IMG/VR virus record: IMGVR_UViG_3300038759_000120
Coordinates: 1-46,653 of that record
Direction: 5' to 3' (one strand)
Length of the DNA: 46,653 nt
Source of the DNA: a virus
In this document: positions 7,495-16,040 of the stretch, one piece after another
How the letters are laid out: each line of letters opens with the position of its first letter
Position numbering within the stretch: the stretch's first letter is position 1
Notes under the pieces: generated by a model
Database searches by the model: none
What the model was told of the DNA's origin: nothing
Seen by the model: the letters and a program-made list of their open reading frames with translations, nothing else
Program-made: the position numbers and the translations under genes

Positions 7495-8133
7495 TTATGC
7501 TCCAAAGTACTGACCGAATGTGGCCCGTGTGTCACCGAATCCAAACGACCCGCCAAACTGTGTAATTGCTGTTTCTTCAGTATAACCCAAAAACCCTACG
7601 CCTTGCGGTCGCGGTAATATATCAAACGTATTGAACACAAAACGCTCTATCTCACTAAGTTCTGAACCGAATGACACACTGAATGTCATGTCCTCGTTGT
7701 CTATTACGCTGATTGGGTTAATGTTCGTTATATAACTTAACGCTTTTACAACACCGTCAAGTGTTGCGTCTGAGTTATTTTTAGCTATTTTAGCTTTGAT
7801 TAATACTCTGTATATCTCGTTACTAACCTCATCGGTTATCGTAGCGCCGACAGTTTCAAACTGTGAGTCGTTACCGCCAAACTGTGCGGTGAGTGTATCT
7901 GCGCCGAAATACGTGTCAGGTTCAAACGTAACACTAGACTCGTAACTTCTATCAATGACCACGATGCGACCGATGACATCTAGTTCTGCGGTGTTAGCCG
8001 TGTCGATATTATACGACGTCCTGACCTGTTCGTAAGCGTCAGCTATTTGGCCCGCAAGCGACGGTACGATGTTGTACCACGCGACTGCTTTCGGTTTATC
8101 ACGATACTGTGCATATATACGGGTATTAATCAT
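7495..8133 (-). CDS. Baseplate protein, DUF2612 family
   Basis: 212 aa. The N-terminal pattern (ITRIYAQYRDKPKAVAWYNIVPSLAGQIADAYEQVRTSYNIDTA...ELDVIGRIVVIDR, paraphrased) and C-terminal FGG-containing repeats (AQFGGNDS, TQFGGSFGFGD) fit DUF2612 baseplate proteins that lie between gpJ and the tail fibre in small myophages. It overlaps gpJ by eight bases and ends six bases before the fibre gene. It probably joins the wedge to the fibre. Confidence 0.75.
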   Translation of the reverse strand: MINTRIYAQYRDKPKAVAWYNIVPSLAGQIADAYEQVRTSYNIDTANTAELDVIGRIVVIDRSYESSVTFEPDTYFGADTLTAQFGGNDSQFETVGATITDEVSNEIYRVLIKAKIAKNNSDATLDGVVKALSYITNINPISVIDNEDMTFSVSFGSELSEIERFVFNTFDILPRPQGVGFLGYTEETAITQFGGSFGFGDTRATFGQYFGA

Positions 8134-9331
8134 TTATAATCACCGTTATGTTCGACAAGTCCCAGCGTGACAACTCGTTAAGCGCGATGGGTACTTGACC
8201 AGACGTTAGGGTGTTCACTGTTAATGCTGTGATATACGAGTTGCCGAACACACCTATAATTTGATTAACCGGTGTGTACATACGTGACACTGGTACTTCC
8301 TCACCAATGTCAAAACCTAACACGTTAAATCCACACTCTGCAGCTACTAATTCACCCGACGAGTAATCGATAATAGCTTGCTTAACTCGCTCGTCAGTAT
8401 CGTTAGGTAATGTACCGTCGTTTTGTATCGTAACACTTACGATCATATCCACGTAGTTAGGTCGGCTGAACGTGATGTCGCGAGAGTTACTCGGGTAAAT
8501 GTCGAATACGTCAGGGACTGTTACGCTTGTACCAGCCGCGTGTAATTTACATCCGGGGTTTTTCTTACGAAATATCGCCTTTGCAATATCTTCGTTCGTA
8601 CCACCGTCAACAATCGGCGCAACACTATGTTCTGGTAGTCCGTTAGCATCAGTCACACCTGTATCGTTTTCCAGTACGATAGCGCGTCGAACACCTTCAA
8701 CCGCGAATATCTCGCCGAGCATGTTATCAACCTGAGCATTACCAGGGCGTGATACAGCTTTAGCGCGTTCAAGACGCAACGACGAATCGTTCTGTCTATT
8801 CGTACCGAGCGTAGCGACCGTTGGGTTAGTGACTTTTTGCCACCCACCCACAGTGTCTACAATACGTGTAATTGTTCCGATGCTCGCAACCGTTGCACCG
8901 TTGGTCGTACACGTTGCGGTCGCTGCGACTGTACCACCTACACCGATTGTTACGTTCGAGTCAATCGACCATTGCGAACCATCGACCACAGACTCGACGA
9001 GTTTACCAGATAAAATTACTGTACCCGCGACACCAGTTAAGGTTAACTCCACATTGCTTGGTGTGCCTTGACTACGTATCGTACCTGTGAGTGAACATAT
9101 GACGTTTAGGTCAACGTCTTTCGCTTTGTTCGGATCTTTAGAGTTATACGCACGTTGACCAAGCTCGTCGAGGTTTGCGAATATCTCAGCGTCAGACGCG
9201 AGTTTTAGGCCGTCGGGAGTCGATGGGTCTAAGTTCCAATTCGGATCGATATCCAAATATAGCTGGCGCTCTTCAGCAAACCATGTGTTTTGATTTTTTA
9301 TAACGTAACCGTTAAAAGTTATTTCAGCCAT
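8126..9331 (-). CDS. Baseplate J-like wedge protein
   Basis: 401 aa, homologous to phage P2 gpJ / Mu gp47 / T4 gp6-type wedge proteins. Typical features are the N-terminal DPNWNLDPSTPDGLKLASDAEIFANLDELGQRAYNSK-like helix (about residues 28-66), the GTPSNVELTLTGVAGTVI beta domain, and VGGWQKVTNPTVATLGTNRQNDSSLR before the C-terminal half. It overlaps both neighbours by a few bases, so translation is coupled. It forms the ring around the hub in the baseplate. Confidence 0.88.
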   Translation of the reverse strand: MAEITFNGYVIKNQNTWFAEERQLYLDIDPNWNLDPSTPDGLKLASDAEIFANLDELGQRAYNSKDPNKAKDVDLNVICSLTGTIRSQGTPSNVELTLTGVAGTVILSGKLVESVVDGSQWSIDSNVTIGVGGTVAATATCTTNGATVASIGTITRIVDTVGGWQKVTNPTVATLGTNRQNDSSLRLERAKAVSRPGNAQVDNMLGEIFAVEGVRRAIVLENDTGVTDANGLPEHSVAPIVDGGTNEDIAKAIFRKKNPGCKLHAAGTSVTVPDVFDIYPSNSRDITFSRPNYVDMIVSVTIQNDGTLPNDTDERVKQAIIDYSSGELVAAECGFNVLGFDIGEEVPVSRMYTPVNQIIGVFGNSYITALTVNTLTSGQVPIALNELSRWDLSNITVIIND

Positions 9332-9674
9332 TTGTCAAGCTCACCGTTGTTGATCCGTATTGTGTAAGTATACCAGCAGTGACGGTATAAGCGCGAGTAT
9401 TGATGTCGAAATCAGTGTTAAACTCTATAAGTTGCGTTACACCCTCTGTGCGTATGATACGATTTTTTATAATCGCTTCTTTACTAGACAATGTACCTTC
9501 TTTACCTAGTATCGACTCCCACCACGGCGTCCCGTCCGTAACGTCTCTGAAATATTCGCCAAGAAATAAACGTAAACGTGTCTTGACGGTCTGTGCGACT
9601 TCTTCAACTTCAGTTGTGAATTGACGACCACTTGTCGTTATATCGCCGTCACTGCCTAATAATCTCACAGTCAT
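9324..9674 (-). CDS. gp25/gpW-like baseplate wedge protein
   Basis: 116 aa, placed directly between the spike and gpJ genes, as usual for the gp25-like wedge. Supporting sequence: the EVEEVAQTVKTRLRLFLGEYFRDVTDGTPWWESILGK segment, split across residues 22-57, and the central helix KEAIIKNRIIRTEGVTQLIEF. One-base overlap with the spike gene. Confidence 0.75.
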   Translation of the reverse strand: MTVRLLGSDGDITTSGRQFTTEVEEVAQTVKTRLRLFLGEYFRDVTDGTPWWESILGKEGTLSSKEAIIKNRIIRTEGVTQLIEFNTDFDINTRAYTVTAGILTQYGSTTVSLTNG

Positions 9675-10441
9675 TATAATGCTCCGGTGTTGCCAGATTT
9701 AAGCGGTCTGTCTTCCGCGTCGAGGTAATCGCCTTTATCGTGCGTATGTTCTTTCACTTCTTTACCAGCTACGACAAGTGACGTTGAACCCGTTACGGTC
9801 GGCGCTGTTACACTGACAGGACTTGACGCTGAACCGTCAGGATTGATAATAAACCCGTTGATGTTCACAGTGCCGTTAGTCGCTACGGTTTTATTATACG
9901 CCCCGTTCGTTTCACTTAACGACCCGTCAGGGTTTACCGTTGTTGTGAAATTACCGTTGGTCGTTTCGATTGTGCCGTCTTTCTTCAACCACACGTAATG
10001 TGTACCAGCTTTATTACGCCAGCGTATACCATCGTTCGCATGGTCAACTATTACATTCGGTTGCGAGCGTAAGCCCGGTACGAACATAGCGTCTTGTAAG
10101 TCGTGAAAACGTAGAATAGGGTTATTAGCAACACCCCCTGTCGTTTTCCAACCATCGATACAACGTTGTGAAAAATGTATAGTACCTTCAGACCCTATGT
10201 CGATTTGATGCTCTTGGAAGTATTCAGACCCACCAATAAACGCCACGGGTACTTCTATTAGCGGCGAGGGTGTAAACGTTGTCCCGTTCACGTCGATACG
10301 TTGCACGCCGATTTGTATTTGGGCGTGTTGAGTCGTCGGGTCAAATGCTATCACATGGCCCGTTATAGATGTCGCGACGGATTTCATTAGTTCACGGTGT
10401 GAACGCTTGAAAAGTTCCGTTAGGGTTGCTTTATTACTCAT
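9674..10441 (-). CDS. Baseplate central spike (gpV / Gp138-like)
   Basis: About 255 aa. The N-terminus has the OB-fold Gp138 pattern (SITGHVIAFDPTTQHAQIQIGV...VPVAFIGGSEYF). The C-terminal half is a repetitive beta-prism (DGTIETTNGNFTTTVNPDGS). The tip carries the HTHDKG motif that binds iron in membrane-piercing spikes. A GTG 18 bases upstream is in frame, but it lies upstream of the -10 box of the promoter at 10450-10458; the ATG at 10441 is the plausible start. That leaves almost no untranslated leader. Confidence 0.85.
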   Translation of the reverse strand: MSNKATLTELFKRSHRELMKSVATSITGHVIAFDPTTQHAQIQIGVQRIDVNGTTFTPSPLIEVPVAFIGGSEYFQEHQIDIGSEGTIHFSQRCIDGWKTTGGVANNPILRFHDLQDAMFVPGLRSQPNVIVDHANDGIRWRNKAGTHYVWLKKDGTIETTNGNFTTTVNPDGSLSETNGAYNKTVATNGTVNINGFIINPDGSASSPVSVTAPTVTGSTSLVVAGKEVKEHTHDKGDYLDAEDRPLKSGNTGAL

Positions 10442-10449
10442 ATGTTCAC

Positions 10450-10458
10450 AGTATAACA
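10450..10458 (-). promoter_or_regulatory. Late promoter, extended -10 (TGTTATACT)
   Basis: Minus-strand TGTTATACT with -10 at 10455-10450 and no good -35. The predicted start is only two to three bases before the spike ATG at 10441. The same TGTTATACT occurs before the sheath and MuF-like genes. Confidence 0.6.
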
Positions 10459-10498
10459 CTCACGCGGTGATAATTTAAAATTTATTTACGTTTAGGTG

Positions 10499-10527
10499 TT
10501 GACAGGTTCGTCACTAGCGAGTAAAGT
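10499..10527 (+). promoter_or_regulatory. Promoter with operator on the -35 (small RNA promoter)
   Basis: TTGACA (10499-10504), 17-bp spacer, TAAAGT (10522-10527). Operator TGACAGGTTCGTCA at 10500-10513. No convincing coding sequence follows before the terminator at 10766-10791. Confidence 0.75.
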
Positions 10528-10533
10528 TAATCG

Positions 10534-10791
10534 TGTAGACAGATGTGAATATCGAATCGTAACTGAGGAGGTGGTCAATATCTCGGGGCTATGACCGATA
10601 GATTAGCGAGACTTAACGACTGTTGCGATAATAGACGGTAGGTCGATTTAGAATGTAACGGGTTAACAGTGGATATGCTTGCAAGCTGTTCTTTTAAAGT
10701 CACCCACGTTGACAAACCGCTGTTAACACCGATACATTCTGTATCAATCAAGTTAGAACCTTTTAACCCCGTTTCGCGACGGGGTGTTTTT
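10534..10791 (+). ncRNA. Candidate phage small RNA, about 258 nt
   Basis: A regulated sigma70 promoter (10499) and a canonical terminator (10766-10791) bracket about 230 nt with no convincing ORF. It can form several helices: GGTCA/TGACC, a GCTTGCAAGC palindrome, an 11-bp long-range stem pairing the GTTAACAG block near 10661 with CTGTTAAC near 10721, and GATACA-TTC-TGTATC near 10732-10746. A GAGGAGGTG sequence (about 10564-10572) looks like a strong ribosome-binding site, but the nearest ATG (about 10591, 16 codons) is too far away. The tail of the RNA overlaps the 3' end of the hub gene on the other strand by two or three bases. It is the only content of the 348-bp gap between spike and hub genes. 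Confidence 0.55.
10766..10791 (+). terminator. Rho-independent terminator of the small RNA
   Basis: ACCCCGT, loop TTCGCG, ACGGGGT, then GTTTTT. Stem of seven pairs followed by a U tract on the plus strand. Confidence 0.85.
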
Positions 10792-11656
10792 ATGTACGAA
10801 TACGTAAACCGTATATCTTATTCGACCATGAGTCTCCCCACGTATCACCCGTGTATTCAATCTTAATAATCTTATGTTCACCTTGCCCCGCTGTTTCAGG
10901 AACGTCGCGGAAATATAAGTTACTAAAATTAAACGTTGCTAAGTCCGACTCGATACGAAACTTACCGCCTATACGAAACTTAGGGTTTAACCGTGTCGTT
11001 ACGTCCACACCAACGTCAGATATTTCGGGTATACCTTCCATGCCCGTAAACTGTGATATGACATTCACAGCACCTTGGCGAGCGTAACCCTGTCTAACAA
11101 CGACTAGTTTCTCGTTTTCGATAACGTAATCAAACTTGTGGGTTTGTGCTAACTCATCGAGATACACACGCGGATCGCCTTGTAACGCATATCCGTAAGG
11201 GTACGGGTCGACGTCTGCAAACTGTGAGTCGTCAATCACTATGGGATAGCCTAACGCTGTGCCGCACGCACGTATAATGTTAATCAGTTTGGTGTCAACA
11301 CCTAACGTTTGATTGATTTGCGGTTGTTCCTCAGTGACTTTACCACCTCTACAAACCAAGCGTGTAATTGTGTTAGGCCCTCTACGTTCGGGAAACACGT
11401 TGCGCACTGTACCACTGAATATGGTGTCGATTGAGTCCACGTAACCAGCCCTAAAAACGATATTCTTACCGCGTTTTAACGCTTTACTTATCGTGTCGGT
11501 TGATAAATTATATATCGCTATATCAGCGTAACTAGTGAACCCGCCGAAGTCGTGGAGTATTTGAAACGTCGCTTTAAACTGTCGACCAGCGACAGCTTCG
11601 ATAAGCACCTCGCCGTCAACCTCAAGCGACCAACGTCGATCGTTATAACTACTCAT
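10790..11656 (-). CDS. Baseplate hub protein (gpD/gp27-like)
   Basis: About 288 aa. The ATG at 11656 (MSSYNDRRWSLEVDGEVLIEA) follows GGTGTGGG and is preferred to the longer ORF start at 11680. The pattern (FSGTVRNVFPERRGPNTITRLVCRGG, helix, then AQTHKFDYVIENEKLVVVR) is that of the two-barrel hub proteins (P2 gpD, T4 gp27, Mu gp44). It lies between the plug gene and the spike gene, as expected. The stop codon lies at the end of the plus-strand small-RNA terminator. Confidence 0.78.
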   Translation of the reverse strand: MSSYNDRRWSLEVDGEVLIEAVAGRQFKATFQILHDFGGFTSYADIAIYNLSTDTISKALKRGKNIVFRAGYVDSIDTIFSGTVRNVFPERRGPNTITRLVCRGGKVTEEQPQINQTLGVDTKLINIIRACGTALGYPIVIDDSQFADVDPYPYGYALQGDPRVYLDELAQTHKFDYVIENEKLVVVRQGYARQGAVNVISQFTGMEGIPEISDVGVDVTTRLNPKFRIGGKFRIESDLATFNFSNLYFRDVPETAGQGEHKIIKIEYTGDTWGDSWSNKIYGLRIRT

Positions 11657-11939
11657 CCCACACCAACTTATTATCAACACCTAGGTTATCAAGCGTTACG
11701 TCCGCACCGATAAAATACAATTTACCAATATCCGCTTCGTAGTTTTCGAGTATATCAGCGCCTGATTCAAGCATCGCACCCGCTGCGAGCAATACATCAT
11801 CGCGACGAATGTCAACAGACCAAGCAGGTCCAGCGAGTGTAATATAATTTAAAGTGAACTCTAAAAAGTTTTCACCTAGTTGAATGTTAAACGTGTAATG
11901 AGCGTTAGCAGCACCTTTACGTAACGGCAATGTGATCAT
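11649..11939 (-). CDS. Baseplate plug protein, Pam3 gp18-like domain
   Basis: 96 aa beta-rich protein (LGENFLEFTLNYITLAGPAWSVDIRRDDVLLAAGAMLESGADIL, shown in part) matching the small plug domain described in the Pam3 cyanophage baseplate. It overlaps both neighbours by a few bases. It would sit between hub and tube. Confidence 0.65.
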   Translation of the reverse strand: MITLPLRKGAANAHYTFNIQLGENFLEFTLNYITLAGPAWSVDIRRDDVLLAAGAMLESGADILENYEADIGKLYFIGADVTLDNLGVDNKLVWDE

Positions 11940-12577
11940 TCGAACAAACCCCCTATCGCTGATAGCACCGATGCACTCGATACATTTCCCGTAACCTCAC
12001 CTAAATCCACAGTTGCTACAGCTTGAGAATAGCTCGGGTCATTAGGGTTTAGCTCCGACAGGGACGCACCGTTTTTACTCAGTGTCGTTTCGAGCGTTGG
12101 GTATTCTTGTAAGTCTGCTTCGAATATAAGCGCGTTTTCGTTTACAGGGTCTTTCGTGCGTCGAATGCGACCAATCACCATGTTCTTTAATTGTATGTCA
12201 CCCGCGTCAATGTCAAACGGTTCACCACTGACCATCAATGTGATCAGAAAATCAAGTGTTGAACTTGCGCGAGTCTCACTACTACCAGCCAAGAAACCAG
12301 CAGATAAACCAGCGACCGTCGAAAGTACACCACCCGCGTCGTTACTCAACGCGCCGATGAAGTCTGTAACACTCGCGTTAAGCGGGTTATTACTAACCGC
12401 ACCGACTAGTGACCATTTGAACGGTTTAATTATACGGTGGTCAACGGCTCTCGCACCTAGCTCAATCGTATAACCCGTCAATTCAACTTCAGCTTCGAAT
12501 GTGTCTTCGAGTATCGCGTCAAACTCGTAACCCGCCAGTGTTGGCGCTTTCGGTGTGAATATATTAATTAATGCCAC
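11936..12577 (-). CDS. Tail/baseplate protein downstream of the tape measure
   Basis: 213 aa, virion protein by position: immediately after the tape measure gene and before the plug and hub. The N-terminal half has a Dit-like 'ELTGYTIELG...DHRIIKPFKWSLVGAVSNNPL' feel. The middle is Gly/Ser-rich and somewhat hydrophobic (GVLSTVAGLSAGFLAG); the second half is a beta domain with GEPFDIDAGDIQLKNMVIGRIRRTKD. I expect a tube-baseplate adaptor but cannot name a family. Confidence 0.6.
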   Translation of the reverse strand: MALINIFTPKAPTLAGYEFDAILEDTFEAEVELTGYTIELGARAVDHRIIKPFKWSLVGAVSNNPLNASVTDFIGALSNDAGGVLSTVAGLSAGFLAGSSETRASSTLDFLITLMVSGEPFDIDAGDIQLKNMVIGRIRRTKDPVNENALIFEADLQEYPTLETTLSKNGASLSELNPNDPSYSQAVATVDLGEVTGNVSSASVLSAIGGLFE

Positions 12578-12578
12578 A

Positions 12579-13898
12579 CTAACCCCCTGTGCTTGACGAT
12601 AAGTCGTCTATAGCTGTTTGTGCCATACCATCCACAACCGATACGACTGTACGATCTATAATAGCGCCGTCGAGCATTATCGGTATCTCAATGATTTGTC
12701 GTTGTGGTACTTGTCGCGCTTGTGGTTGCGTTACAGACTCGATACCCTCTCTGCGTCGCTCTGCGAATCCAGATTCTGACAAGCTGCGTACAGGTGCTGA
12801 GTCGTTACCAAAATAACCCGCCTCAACTTGTTTCTGATACGTGTCGGTAAAACCACCCGCAGCGGATTCAGCGTCGAGTGCGGCTTGCGCCTCTTCATTG
12901 CCGAACATCGCTAGCGTTTGGGCGATGCCACGCCCTAAATCTAATTTATAATCTTCGGGTAGCTTGTCGCTTATAACTGTACCAATACCATAACCCGCAA
13001 CGGCTGCAGCACCCACACCTGTTACAGCCGCAGCACCACTCGCAACGGTCGCTAAACCTTTACCTATGGCTGGAATGTAACGAGCTAGTAGTGCGAGCGT
13101 GTTTAATGCACCTGTACCAGCGACAAGCGCCGAGAATCCGGCAAACGTTACAGCGTTGGAGTTCACAAGGTCTTTGTTAACACTTATCCAGTTATTGACA
13201 CCGTCTATCGCACTATTAACAACGGGTAAAAACTGGTCACTCACTGAGTCCGTAGCGCTCCCGATATTTTGACCAAACTCGACCCACTGTCGATTGAACT
13301 CTGCAGCCGCTTCGGTTGATGACTCTGTGACGGGGCGTATCGCACGGAAACGCTCGACAAGTTGATCAACACCTTCACGCCCTTTGCTTAATAAGCGAAT
13401 ACTCGCTTCGTCAAGCCCAAGCGCTTCCGCTGCGTTAATACGTTGTTGTGTGGTCATCGTAGAGAATGAATCAGCCAGAGCAAGGTAAGCGTCTGTAGCG
13501 TTCTCAGCGTTAGCTATAACGTTTGGATCAATACCAGCTTTTGCAGCGGGTGCGAAAAATCCCACATCACCCACAAGTATACGTGCGCGTACACGCTCAA
13601 GATTTTCGAGTTGTGACATGAACCCTTCAAGTGAACCCTGTTCAGTTGCGAGCGCGTTACCGAAAGCCATTACGTCGTTAGGAAGTACACCGAATGTATC
13701 TGCGAATTTACCGAGCATGTCGCGCGACGATGCAAAGTCAGCTGTTAACGCTTTTAAACCGAAACCACCAGCAACGACCGACCCGAGTTGTAACGCTTTG
13801 GATTTTACAGAGTCGATCGAACCCTCGAACTCCTTAGCGCCTTTCTGGTCTACGTCAAAACCGAGGCCGACTAGTAAACTACTTATAACTTTAGCCAT
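12579..13898 (-). CDS. Tail tape measure protein
   Basis: 439 aa, short for a tape measure, implying a tail of roughly 60-70 nm at the usual 0.15 nm per residue. The N-terminus (VISSLLVGLGFDVDQKGAKEFEGSIDSVKSKA) is typical. Two hydrophobic Ala/Gly-rich stretches lie at about residues 250-310 (ALLARYIPAIGKGLATVASGAAAVTGVG in part). The C-terminal region is polar and Gln-rich. It starts within the end of the frameshifted chaperone ORF (ATG in AATAATGG). Confidence 0.82.
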   Translation of the reverse strand: MAKVISSLLVGLGFDVDQKGAKEFEGSIDSVKSKALQLGSVVAGGFGLKALTADFASSRDMLGKFADTFGVLPNDVMAFGNALATEQGSLEGFMSQLENLERVRARILVGDVGFFAPAAKAGIDPNVIANAENATDAYLALADSFSTMTTQQRINAAEALGLDEASIRLLSKGREGVDQLVERFRAIRPVTESSTEAAAEFNRQWVEFGQNIGSATDSVSDQFLPVVNSAIDGVNNWISVNKDLVNSNAVTFAGFSALVAGTGALNTLALLARYIPAIGKGLATVASGAAAVTGVGAAAVAGYGIGTVISDKLPEDYKLDLGRGIAQTLAMFGNEEAQAALDAESAAGGFTDTYQKQVEAGYFGNDSAPVRSLSESGFAERRREGIESVTQPQARQVPQRQIIEIPIMLDGAIIDRTVVSVVDGMAQTAIDDLSSSTGG

Positions 13899-14118
13899 TA
13901 TTAGCCGCCTCTATGATTTGGTCTAATGTGATATTAAATCGCATTATATCAGTGATTGAATACGTGCCGTCTTGAACTTGCGACCATGTGCACAATGGTG
14001 GACATAAGCCTGACACACCGACACACGGTCGCATGAAGAACCAGTCGACTAGCTCTTCGCGTTTGGTTGGTTGCTCGCTCGCCTTGCGACCCTTTCGGCG
14101 TCGAGCCAGATGAAAAAA
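13891..14118 (-). CDS. Second reading frame of the tail assembly chaperone (-1 frameshift extension)
   Basis: No independent start. The first chaperone frame contains a canonical slippery heptamer T TTT TTC at 14118-14112 (zero-frame codons GAT TTT TTC). A -1 slip there opens a frame of 73 codons to TAA at 13891-13893: a basic linker (HLARRRKGRKASEQPTKRE) followed by ELVDWFFMRPCVGV...DGTYSITDIMRFNITLDQIIEAANNG. That end resembles the 'T' part of frameshifted chaperones. Five bases after the heptamer, GCTCG (14106-14102) can pair with CGAGC (14077-14073), with an inner CGCC/GGCG stem. The fusion would be 184 aa. The tape measure gene starts within its last codons. Confidence 0.75.
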   Translation of the reverse strand, partial: FFHLARRRKGRKASEQPTKREELVDWFFMRPCVGVSGLCPPLCTWSQVQDGTYSITDIMRFNITLDQIIEAANNG

Positions 14119-14444
14119 TCGTTCAGGTTGTGATAAACCGCTTCAGCTATAAGCGTGAATAAGTTCATCATACCACCCTGAAAGTCTTTAACGTCCACCG
14201 GTGTTGACTCACCCGACTTCATTACACGACTCAACACGATGTTAGACACCTTGTCGAATGTTTCTTCGGGTAACGTCATCAACGCACCAATGAGTAATTG
14301 CACATCGATGTCAGCGTCAGCGGCGTTGGAGTTAAACGCGATTTTACCGCCTAGTAGTAACATTAAACGTTTTTGCTCAGGCGCGGGGGCTTGAGCAATA
14401 TTATACGTTATGTCACCGATTGTAGTTGACTTAATCTGTGACAT
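14049..14444 (-). CDS. Tail assembly chaperone (zero-frame product)
   Basis: 131 aa. It lies between the tube and tape measure genes, the standard place for the lambda gpG/gpGT-like pair. Helical body (APEQKRLMLLLGGKIAF...LIGALMTLPEETFDKVSNIVLSRVM) with an acidic/aromatic end (HNLNDFFIWLDAE). The slippery site in the FF codons allows the -1 extension to 13891. It overlaps the tube gene by one base. Confidence 0.78.
   Translation of the reverse strand: MSQIKSTTIGDITYNIAQAPAPEQKRLMLLLGGKIAFNSNAADADIDVQLLIGALMTLPEETFDKVSNIVLSRVMKSGESTPVDVKDFQGGMMNLFTLIAEAVYHNLNDFFIWLDAERVARRASNQPNAKS
14112..14118 (-). promoter_or_regulatory. -1 ribosomal frameshift site T TTT TTC
   Basis: The heptamer in the minus-strand mRNA fits X XXY YYZ exactly in the zero frame, followed after five nucleotides by a bulged stem of nine pairs. 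The -1 frame has a stop (TGA) a short way upstream, so it can only be entered here or nearby. Confidence 0.75.
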
Positions 14445-14857
14445 TATTCACCACCTTTCGTAGCGTTCCACACGTTAAATTCAAACGTGTATTGGTCGTC
14501 ACTGATAGTCGTACCGCCGCGATTGTTCGTCGCGTCGTTAGTGATTAACCCGTCTGTACCAATCGCAGCGTCTAACGTGCCAATTTGTTGCATTGACATT
14601 GTGATGTTAGCGCTAGAATTAAACAAACCTTGTACATATGTGCTATCAGGTGAACCAGGGTTTAAATAAATATTAACTGATCGACCTGGGTTGTTGCGTT
14701 CAAGTTTCACAGCTTTACCACCTTGACCACGACGAAGTTGTCGCTTCGGGTCAATCGGTGCATCTTGGAACGGTGAAGCTGTTTCACCAAAGTCAGTTAT
14801 TTGACGTCCGTTAATTGTCAGGACGAACGAGTCGTTACCGTAATCTGCTAAGCTCAT
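14444..14857 (-). CDS. Tail tube protein, DUF3277 family
   Basis: 137 aa, directly downstream of the sheath gene. Recognisable DUF3277 pattern: NDSFVLTINGRQITDFGE..., GRSVNIYLNPGSPDSTYV, and the C-terminal DDQYTFEFNVWNATKGGE. Forms the inner tail tube. Confidence 0.82.
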   Translation of the reverse strand: MSLADYGNDSFVLTINGRQITDFGETASPFQDAPIDPKRQLRRGQGGKAVKLERNNPGRSVNIYLNPGSPDSTYVQGLFNSSANITMSMQQIGTLDAAIGTDGLITNDATNNRGGTTISDDQYTFEFNVWNATKGGE

Positions 14858-14868
14858 CAGTTAGCCCC

Positions 14869-16011
14869 TTAATATACGTCAATGTCAACAGGTGCTACGT
14901 GTATAGCGCCGGCTCTGAATAATCGAATCCGTAACGGTGCGGATTTACGCGCGTCACGGTCTGGATCTGTTAAGTTCAAAATATCTTCAGGCTTCGTTAA
15001 GATTTCGTAACCCACTGTAAACTTAGTTTGACCGTCATCAGGGTCGATATAGTTACGCGGACCTAAGTAACCATTAGCAATGTAAAGTTCACAGAATGCT
15101 TTTGCAGTACCGATAAGTACGCTTTGACCAGCTGGAGTCTGACCGAGTTTAGTCGGTTGATTAAACACAGTGTTGTAAAGCTCTACACCGATACCATTGA
15201 TAAACGCCGACAAGTTAATCACGTCGTCCATATATTCGCCAAACGAACTATGTGACCATGAGTTAATCACTCGTCCCGCATCGACTGAACCTTTATTCTC
15301 TACTTGCGTATAGAATTGACATTTCTTTGTCGGTAGCTTCATCGCTGCGTAAGCTGTACCCGTTAAGTCTTCACCCGCAACACCTGACAACACTTTACCT
15401 TCGCCGGTAATAGTTGAGTTTGTAGCGGTGTAATTAACCTTAGCGAATAACTTACAGAGTGTGATACCCGCGTAAGCGTCTGTAGCGTGAGCCATTGTAG
15501 ACACGTAACGATAACCGTTAGTTGTGAATACTGTAGCGATGTCAGTATCGTCGTTAATGTCACGAATTGCAGTGGCGTTAACACCTGTCTGGCAGTTCAT
15601 GAAGAACGATTCGTTGTCATCAGCCCAACCAGCTATAGCGGTAGCGTCAGCAACCGAAGCGTAGACGGTAGCGGTTACAAAAGTGAAGAACCACCAAAAT
15701 TCGTTACGTGCTTTGTTTAGCGTGGTCGGCCAATCGGCGTCTATGTCGTTAGTGGCCCAAACGGTTAGCGATGACATCGACGGTGTACCACCTAACCATT
15801 TACTAGCGGCTTTATATGTTTCAGTTGTGGATGCGAAGTCCACAGATAAGTCGGTCAACGATGTGTAAACGCGTCGCGTATCAACGTCGAAATCGACTGG
15901 TAGTTCTGATTCAGGCGCGAATAATGTAGCGCTCCCGAAGTTTGCGTAACCTAATCCCTGCGGTGAAATCCGCAGATTTATAGGTACGATATTATTTATA
16001 TCATACGACAT
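14869..16011 (-). CDS. Contractile tail sheath protein, DUF3383 family
   Basis: About 380 aa. The ATG at 16011 (MSYDINNIVPINLRISPQGLG) has an ideal CAGGAG site; the TTG at 16032 of the longer ORF is not needed. DUF3383 features are the N-terminal 'LRISPQGLGYANFGSATLFAPE', WATNDIDADWPTTLNKARNEFWWFFTF, and the C-terminal 'RSAPLRIRLFRAGAIHVAPVDIDVY' (in part). This gene identifies the phage as a myovirus. It has its own late promoter at 16041-16049. Confidence 0.88.
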   Translation of the reverse strand: MSYDINNIVPINLRISPQGLGYANFGSATLFAPESELPVDFDVDTRRVYTSLTDLSVDFASTTETYKAASKWLGGTPSMSSLTVWATNDIDADWPTTLNKARNEFWWFFTFVTATVYASVADATAIAGWADDNESFFMNCQTGVNATAIRDINDDTDIATVFTTNGYRYVSTMAHATDAYAGITLCKLFAKVNYTATNSTITGEGKVLSGVAGEDLTGTAYAAMKLPTKKCQFYTQVENKGSVDAGRVINSWSHSSFGEYMDDVINLSAFINGIGVELYNTVFNQPTKLGQTPAGQSVLIGTAKAFCELYIANGYLGPRNYIDPDDGQTKFTVGYEILTKPEDILNLTDPDRDARKSAPLRIRLFRAGAIHVAPVDIDVY

Positions 16012-16040
16012 TTTAAATGCTCCTGATTGCAATCAATAAC

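Noticed and set aside
10669-10866. 65-codon plus-strand ORF
   Set aside because: It runs through the terminator at 10766-10791 and into the hub gene on the other strand, and has no ribosome-binding site.
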